Assembly (NCBI GenBank): GCA_026014515.1
Contig: JAOZIG010000368.1
Coordinates: 16,629-35,348, forward strand
Direction: 5' to 3'
Length of the DNA stretch: 18,720 nt
Origin: Candidatus Bathyarchaeota archaeon
Lineage (GTDB): Archaea > Thermoproteota > Bathyarchaeia > TCS64
The translations under genes and the position numbers were made by a program. Positions 14,422 through 18,720 of this stretch are shown here, piece by piece. The first letter of the stretch is position 1. Every line of letters begins with the position of its first letter. The notes under the pieces are model-generated. The model saw only the letters and a list, made by a program, of their open reading frames with translations, was not told the DNA's origin and searched no databases.

Positions 14422-15237
14422 TTAGACCATGTAGTGGCTAATTATCCAGTATATCGTGCCAATAAGGTTGATGTAGATATGGGTGGTTGTTGATATTCCA
14501 GTGTTTGTACGTTGTTTCGCCCATCCAACGGTCAATCCGAAGCTGATCAAGAAGAGTAGCCGAGTTAGTACGAGGTCGACTACGCAGTGTTTGGCGCTGA
14601 ATAGGATGCTTACTATTGTTATGGCTGTCCATGGGTTCATGTAGTAGCTGAGTTTGGTCTGTATGATGCCTCGCCAGAGGAACTCCTCGGCTATGGGCAC
14701 CCATAAGCCGTTGACTAGTATGAAGACGATTGAGACCGCGATCTTGTAATGTTCTGCGTAGAGTGGTGTGTTTGTGTATATTGTGGTGTTGAATGTTGTT
14801 TGTATGAACTCGTAGAGTTGTGGGTTCCAGTTATATCCAGAGAAGAACAGGACATCAAACCTGTTCACCACCTGTATACCTATGACTACTGCTAGTGCAG
14901 CGTTGTAGAATGTTACCCTCTGATACCAGTCATTGATGTTGAAACCAGTGTAGCCAGTCTTCTGCCGTACATCACCGCCTATCAACAGGTATGCTATCAG
15001 GCAGAGCACAGCATAGAACCCACCAAGACAGACGAGATCCATAAAGAAGTAGTTGAAATAGGTGGGTAAGAGAACTGAGACTATTCTTCTTGATGTAAAC
15101 TCTCCAGCGATGATGATCAACGCGAGTACAAGTGCAAGGATTATGTCTCGTATTGGAGTGGTTTTGAGGTTTGTATCTCTTGGTTTGAGTGTATCTGGGT
15201 CAAACTTAGCCTTCTGTCGCTGAAACCAAGAATCCAT
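14422..15237 (-). CDS. CPBP-family intramembrane metalloprotease
   Basis: The 271-residue protein has about seven hydrophobic segments after a polar N-terminus of about 30 residues. All three CPBP (Abi/Rce1-like) motifs are present in order: EExxxR as Glu184-Glu185...Arg189, FxxxH as Phe213...His217, and HxxxN as His253...Asn257. These residues form the glutamate/histidine active site within the membrane. Eukaryotic Rce1 cleaves prenylated proteins and bacterial members act in bacteriocin immunity or other processing; the substrate here is unknown. The gene stands alone, convergent with the rpo operon. Confidence 0.9.
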   Translation of the reverse strand: MDSWFQRQKAKFDPDTLKPRDTNLKTTPIRDIILALVLALIIIAGEFTSRRIVSVLLPTYFNYFFMDLVCLGGFYAVLCLIAYLLIGGDVRQKTGYTGFNINDWYQRVTFYNAALAVVIGIQVVNRFDVLFFSGYNWNPQLYEFIQTTFNTTIYTNTPLYAEHYKIAVSIVFILVNGLWVPIAEEFLWRGIIQTKLSYYMNPWTAITIVSILFSAKHCVVDLVLTRLLFLISFGLTVGWAKQRTNTGISTTTHIYINLIGTIYWIISHYMV

Positions 15238-15289
15238 AAATGATAGTGATCAAGGTTGGTTTTAGAATTTTAGCCAGAAATACTGTCTT

Positions 15290-15751
15290 TTAATATTCTT
15301 CTTCTACCTGTGTCCAGCTTCGAACTCTAAAATCTGGGTTAATCCCCTGTATTATTTCCTTGCTTTCCTCAGCTACTCGTTTGATTATTTTATCTTCTGT
15401 AAGCATCAATTGACTGGTGTGAATTGCTGAAGCCAAAATAAGGCAATCAAGATAGTCCTTGATGCGACCCCTTAACGTGATGGCTGTGTCCTGAATCAAA
15501 GGATCAGTAAAATCGACTTTCTGAAACCTATCATCAAGATTCAGAGATGTAACTCCTTTGAGGACCTTTTCTTTGGTTGTTAAACCGTTTTGTACCAGTT
15601 TTGCGCCTTTTGCTGATATCTCAAATAAAGAGAGATTGCTGATTTGAGTCTCTGTTTTCTTATTTACTCTGAAAGCAACATCCCATGGGATTCCATTGAG
15701 AATAACGCCTATGGATGGGATGAAATATGTGGTATCGAGAAACGTTTTCAT
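15290..15751 (-). CDS. PIN-domain ribonuclease toxin (VapC-like)
   Basis: The 153-residue protein has the PIN pattern of acidic residues: Asp6 in FLDTTYF, Glu44, Asp102 in DYLDCLILASA and Asp120 in LTED. These bind metal in RNase toxins that cleave tRNA or rRNA. Overall it is slightly longer than the common VapC, with a C-terminal tail (about 131-153) ending in VEEEY. Its ATG overlaps the stop of the upstream AbrB-type gene (ATGA), the usual antitoxin-toxin arrangement, so the pair is probably a translation-coupled module. It could also be a solitary PIN nuclease with a housekeeping role, but the partner makes this less likely. Confidence 0.87.
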   Translation of the reverse strand: MKTFLDTTYFIPSIGVILNGIPWDVAFRVNKKTETQISNLSLFEISAKGAKLVQNGLTTKEKVLKGVTSLNLDDRFQKVDFTDPLIQDTAITLRGRIKDYLDCLILASAIHTSQLMLTEDKIIKRVAEESKEIIQGINPDFRVRSWTQVEEEY

Positions 15752-15990
15752 CGTTCTACTTTCCTCGATAACTCTGTTCTATCTTCCCTAAACTCATCGA
15801 CACTGATTACAGCAACTGGTTCCCGACTCATCAATTCTTCAAGGTCTGGGACTGGTTCAACTACGAGTTTTCCCTCAGATATTCTGTAGAGTATCCTTGT
15901 GTTGGGTTTTAATCCAAGTTTTTCTCTGATTTCTTTGGGGGGGAAGAGTTCTCCCTTTGAGCCTACGCGGCTCTCCACGGTTTCTATCAT
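15748..15990 (-). CDS. AbrB/SpoVT-type antitoxin (VapB-like)
   Basis: The 80-residue protein has a swapped-hairpin AbrB domain in its first half: VGSKGELFPPKEIREKLGLK (residues 9-28), then a strand pair ILYRISEGKLVVEPVP. The C-terminal 30 residues are polar and acidic, ending DRTELSRKVER, the part expected to wrap around the PIN toxin. AbrB proteins bind DNA as dimers and commonly repress their own operon. A TATA box with an imperfect palindrome lies right before its ATG. Confidence 0.85.
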   Translation of the reverse strand: MIETVESRVGSKGELFPPKEIREKLGLKPNTRILYRISEGKLVVEPVPDLEELMSREPVAVISVDEFREDRTELSRKVER

Positions 15991-15991
15991 G

Positions 15992-16026
15992 CTCGTATAA
16001 TTGTATTTTTTCGAGTAGATATATGC
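15992..16026 (-). promoter_or_regulatory. Putative promoter and operator of the antitoxin-toxin pair
   Basis: On the minus strand GCATATATC (about 16018-16026) is a TATA-like box about 32 bases before the antitoxin ATG, giving a leader of about 6 bases. Between box and ATG are CTCG/CGAG (15992-15995 and 16012-16015) flanking an imperfect palindrome GTATAATTGTAT (15995-16006). An AbrB-type repressor binding here would block the start site. Confidence 0.4.
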
Positions 16027-16059
16027 GTTTCTGGTAGGGGCCTGTTTTACAGAATGTGA

Positions 16060-16533
16060 CTATGTTTCCAGATTCGTATAATCCTTTATAATGGCCACAA
16101 CTTCCTCAGGGTGATTTGTGCTGAAGAACAGCTTCCAACCAGCTCTTGGCTTTACCAAGATCCCTGTGCGGTAGTTCTGGATGAACCCGATGCTTCTGTC
16201 CCACCCGAAACGGATACCATACCCGCCATACCAGTACCATGGAGATCTGTGAACCTTGATACTTTCTATGTTGTTCAAATTGATCCTGTGTTTGATTATT
16301 CCGAACCCTACTGTGAGGCTTGTTGATGTGATGGTTATCTGCATCTTCATGAAGTTGGCGTAGATAAATCCAAGCATAAGTATGATGAAGGCTAATATTC
16401 TCTGGGGGATACCTCCGGGAATCGTTATGCTGAGGTAGACTAGAAAACCCATCATACCCAACACTAAGAACCCTATCATCGGGTGAGTCTCAACTGTCTC
16501 GACATAACGTGTGTCGATGTTTGTGTCTGACAC
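16060..16533 (-). CDS. Membrane protein with a PH-like domain, unknown function
   Basis: The 157-residue protein has two hydrophobic helices at about residues 19-37 and 44-61, then a soluble half of alternating beta strands: ITITSTSLTVGFGIIKHRI, a strand with IESIKVHRSPWYWYGG, and GILVKPRAGWKLFFSTNHPE followed by a final helix EEVVAIIKDY. This two-helix plus split beta-barrel layout is that of bacterial PH-domain (YdbT-like) membrane proteins. No catalytic residues are expected. The start is GTG at 16533 with AGGAG about 11 bases upstream; an ATG two bases upstream is out of frame. No operon partner is clear. Confidence 0.75.
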   Translation of the reverse strand: MSDTNIDTRYVETVETHPMIGFLVLGMMGFLVYLSITIPGGIPQRILAFIILMLGFIYANFMKMQITITSTSLTVGFGIIKHRINLNNIESIKVHRSPWYWYGGYGIRFGWDRSIGFIQNYRTGILVKPRAGWKLFFSTNHPEEVVAIIKDYTNLET

Positions 16534-16590
16534 ATTGATCGTTTCTCCTATGAGGACAAAAGGATTGTTAATGCTATTACGTCTGGTTTG

Positions 16591-17094
16591 TTACGCGTAG
16601 CCTGATGTTGGCTCTGGGCTGTTTTGCCATTCATCCGTTGACTCGATAATATTCATGATCAAGTGAAATAAGGACAATAGTTCACTTGTTTTCACATCGT
16701 CTGATACAGCATCAGTGTCCATTCTAACCTGTTTGATGAGTTTACCATCCTCGTAGACCTTTAGATCATATGTCATGTACGGTGTAACGCTGCCATCGCT
16801 GGATTCTGGGTAATAGAGACCCGGATATGTGAAAAAATCGATCTCCTCCATTTTTTCTGTTATCTGTTTTATCTCACTTGGGCTCAGCTTCATCTCGAAG
16901 GTTATGCTGGGGTCTCGGATCATGTCTTTTGTGAATAGGTCATTGATTGTGTCTAGTTTGTTTACTGGGTTAGCCCGGTTGGCTTTTACACCGTAGGTGA
17001 AAACTATGTCAATGTTCTCATCTTCTCTAATAATTAATACTCCAAGCGAACACGTTACCAATAACAATAGTAGAAGTAGGAGTCTCTTATCCAT
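16591..17094 (-). CDS. Exported protein of unknown function
   Basis: The protein of 167 residues starts MDKRLLLLLLLLVTCSLGVLI, a strong signal peptide or anchor; a cysteine lies inside it (VTCS), but the context is not a clear archaeal lipobox. The mature part has no further hydrophobic segment. It contains VFTYGVKANRANPVNKLDTI followed by a segment FTKDMIRDPSITFEMKLSPSE, a helix with two glutamates, and a FFTYPGLYYPESS segment. Similar small exported proteins with a DTxxxxFTKDMIxDPSI pattern occur in bacteria without known role. A GTG one codon earlier (17097) could also start it; the ATG is preferred because a TATA box lies 26 bases upstream of it. Confidence 0.75.
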   Translation of the reverse strand: MDKRLLLLLLLLVTCSLGVLIIREDENIDIVFTYGVKANRANPVNKLDTINDLFTKDMIRDPSITFEMKLSPSEIKQITEKMEEIDFFTYPGLYYPESSDGSVTPYMTYDLKVYEDGKLIKQVRMDTDAVSDDVKTSELLSLFHLIMNIIESTDEWQNSPEPTSGYA

Positions 17095-17115
17095 CACTTT
17101 GGTATTAATCTAAAT

Positions 17116-17124
17116 GATATAAAG
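17116..17124 (-). promoter_or_regulatory. TATA box of the exported-protein gene
   Basis: The minus strand reads CTTTATATC, a close match to the archaeal TATA consensus. Its centre is 26 bases upstream of the ATG at 17094, which predicts a leaderless transcript. Confidence 0.55.
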
Positions 17125-17193
17125 TCCTAATGTTTAGAACATGAGAAACCAATGCTGTTATTCGTAACCGTGTCTAGATATATTTGAAAAGCA

Positions 17194-18003
17194 ATGGATT
17201 CTATCTGGCCTAATGGCAACAAGTGTGCTGCCTGTTTTACTTTTGATCTTGACGCCGAATGGGTCTTTATGGGTAACGACCCGAGTATAGCTGAGAAACC
17301 TCGTATAAAGAGTCAGGGAGAGTATGTCTGGAACTCAAACATAATCCCAAGACTACTTGATGTCCTTGACACACACGACCTCAAAGCAACCTTCTTCGTC
17401 GTAGCCATGAACGCGATAAACCACCCTGACGTGGTTGGTGAGATCGTTGACCGAGGACACGAGGTTGCTACGCATGGATGGAAACATGAGGCTGTTGATC
17501 ACTTGCCTTACAAGGAGGAGAAGCAGTTACGCCTCAAGATGATTAAGGCAATCGAGGACGCTACTGGTGTTCGTCCAGTGGGTAACCGTGTGGCTGGTGG
17601 TGAGATTGGACCCAATACTCATGATATATTGAAGGAGCTGGGGTTCCTCTATGATAGCAGCATGCGTGGCTGTGACTTACCATACAAGCTAGATAATGGG
17701 TTGGTCATTGTACCCAGCTACTATGAGATGGATGATTTCCATTTGTTCGCGGATTATCCTTTTGGTGCCTATAAGGCGCGTATGATGAGTCCCCAGACGG
17801 GGTATGAGATATGGACCAACGCGTTTGATGGCTACTATAGGTATGGTCTTTGTTGGACCACTATGTTCCATCCTCAGATTATTGGTAAACCGGGTAATAT
17901 CATGCTCTTGGAGCGGTTGATTGGGTACGTGAAAAAGTTCCCTGATGTCTGGTTTGCTAATGCAGGTATGGTCGCTGAGCACTGGAAATTAATGGGTATT
18001 TAA
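17194..18003 (+). CDS. Polysaccharide deacetylase family (NodB-type) protein
   Basis: The 269-residue protein has the NodB fold. TFDLDAE (residues 16-22) gives the catalytic-base/metal Asp pair Asp18 and Asp20, HGWKH (94-98) gives the metal histidines His94 and His98, and TTMFHP (222-227) supplies the late conserved histidine His226. KATFFVVA (64-71) and RGHEVATHGW are typical strands. The form TFDxDAE and the EYVWNSNIIPRLLDVLD segment place it near the peptidoglycan-deacetylase/allantoinase-like PuuE branch rather than chitin deacetylases. Archaea of this kind lack murein, so another N-acetylated sugar or an amide is the likely substrate. There is no signal peptide, so it acts in the cytoplasm. 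No good ribosome site precedes the ATG. Its stop codon overlaps that of the convergent Fic gene. Confidence 0.88.
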   Translation: MDSIWPNGNKCAACFTFDLDAEWVFMGNDPSIAEKPRIKSQGEYVWNSNIIPRLLDVLDTHDLKATFFVVAMNAINHPDVVGEIVDRGHEVATHGWKHEAVDHLPYKEEKQLRLKMIKAIEDATGVRPVGNRVAGGEIGPNTHDILKELGFLYDSSMRGCDLPYKLDNGLVIVPSYYEMDDFHLFADYPFGAYKARMMSPQTGYEIWTNAFDGYYRYGLCWTTMFHPQIIGKPGNIMLLERLIGYVKKFPDVWFANAGMVAEHWKLMGI

Positions 18004-18720
18004 AGTTTAAAATCATCTAATCTTAATTGCCCTGTTTTTTTAGGAGGTACTACTACCTTTTTCAAATTGTCCATTAAAATTTGATATCTCTGTTTATTAA
18101 TTAACGTGACAAAAACTCCTACCATTCCAGCGAAATCTTCATTATTCCCATATCTAAGTGATTTAATATAGTAATCTCTGTCTTCCCCAAGAAATAGTAA
18201 CCTTGGATATTTAGTTCTCATTAACATATAGTTGAAAACCTCTCTTCCTACACGACCATTTCCATCTGTAAAGGGATGAATCATTTCAAAACGATAATGA
18301 AATAATACCGCTGCTTCAAATGGATGCCATCCATCTTCTATTTGTTGATAATATTCATCAATTAATATCGATAATTCGTCTTCTATTAAAAGAGAAGGCG
18401 TTACTGCAAGATCACAACCAATAATACCAATATCATCTGTTCTTCTGAACGTACCAGCTGATTCGTAATCAATATTATTCATTATCAAAGCATGAAGTGT
18501 TTTTATAAAATCAATTGAAACTTTGCCTCGATGACTATCTCTAAAGGCTTTTACTCGTTTGAAATTTTGCACTTCATTAATTTCTCTAAGAGATTTATCA
18601 TTTGGTATAATATTATTAACTAAAAGATCATATGCTTGTTTTTGATTAATCGTATTTCCTTCTATTGAGGTGGTTCCTTGAATATACGATATTTCAAAAC
18701 TATTTTCATAAACTTCTGTT
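18000..18720 (-). CDS. Fic-family protein (adenylyltransferase-type), N-terminus cut by window edge
   Basis: The frame stays open to the window edge, 240 codons with stop. The Fic signature HPFTDGNGRVGR is complete (18278 to 18243), with catalytic His, the phosphate-binding GNGR and the second Arg. Near the N-terminus TTSIEGN (18674 to 18654) matches the (S/T)xxxE(G/N) inhibitory helix found N-terminal to the Fic core in class II proteins; its Glu blocks ATP binding until released. A GTG at 18572 is an internal codon, not the start, because this conserved region lies upstream. Fic enzymes attach AMP or similar groups to target proteins. A C-terminal tail of about 45 residues may be a winged-helix remnant or regulatory segment. 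The gene is about two-thirds A+T, far more than its neighbours, suggesting recent transfer. Confidence 0.92.
   Translation of the reverse strand, partial: TEVYENSFEISYIQGTTSIEGNTINQKQAYDLLVNNIIPNDKSLREINEVQNFKRVKAFRDSHRGKVSIDFIKTLHALIMNNIDYESAGTFRRTDDIGIIGCDLAVTPSLLIEDELSILIDEYYQQIEDGWHPFEAAVLFHYRFEMIHPFTDGNGRVGREVFNYMLMRTKYPRLLFLGEDRDYYIKSLRYGNNEDFAGMVGVFVTLINKQRYQILMDNLKKVVVPPKKTGQLRLDDFKL

Noticed and set aside
1..18720. CRISPR array, insertion sequence or integrase
   Set aside because: I looked for regularly spaced 25-40 base repeats, terminal inverted repeats and transposase or integrase motifs and saw none.
18573..18720. Reading the Fic gene as starting at GTG 18572
   Set aside because: The same frame stays open upstream to the window edge and encodes the conserved inhibitory motif TTSIEGN, so the real start lies beyond 18720.

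Overview
The window is archaeal, from a genome of medium GC content. The clearest signs are an archaeal RNA polymerase gene cluster (Rpo2/B, Rpo1/A, ribosomal protein L30e, archaeal-type NusA), an LSm–L37e gene pair, a tRNA-Leu gene with an intron bounded by a bulge-helix-bulge motif, TATA boxes placed for short or absent leaders, and TTG starts. The largest subunit (1280 residues) is a single uninterrupted gene. Most archaea split it into A' and A''. An unsplit subunit is known from some TACK lineages and has been reported in Asgard archaea, so the host is probably in one of those groups. I cannot name the lineage from this window.

Layout. Positions 1-1437 (minus) hold a BKACE-type beta-keto acid cleavage enzyme and a 3-hydroxyacyl-CoA dehydrogenase family gene cut by the window edge; they look like one operon. 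Positions 1532-2203 (minus) encode an exported protein of unknown role, divergent from a phosphoribosyltransferase at 2350-2919; between them lie a perfect inverted repeat and three GAACAA repeats spaced exactly 21 bp apart. After about 300 bp without a clear gene come a YdeI/OmpD-associated family protein and a membrane acyltransferase (3218-4964, plus). Then follow, on the minus strand, tRNA-Leu(UAA), a membrane-anchored CAP-domain protein, L37e and LSm.

Positions 6457-14370 form the rpoB-rpoA-rpl30e-nusA operon, tightly packed and closed by a short hairpin with an oligo-T run. The usual archaeal upstream gene rpoH and the usual downstream genes for S12, S7 and elongation factors are absent here. 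The remainder (14422-18720) is accessory: a CPBP-family membrane protease, an AbrB/PIN toxin-antitoxin pair, a PH-like membrane protein, an exported protein of unknown role, a NodB-type deacetylase and an AT-rich Fic gene cut by the window edge.

Together the window is a transcription/translation core flanked by small independent accessory units. I found no CRISPR array, transposase or integrase. Nothing here amounts to a clear new multi-gene system. The best leads are the unsplit rpoA in a reduced operon, the BKACE/dehydrogenase pair, the 21-bp-phased repeats and the foreign-looking Fic gene.
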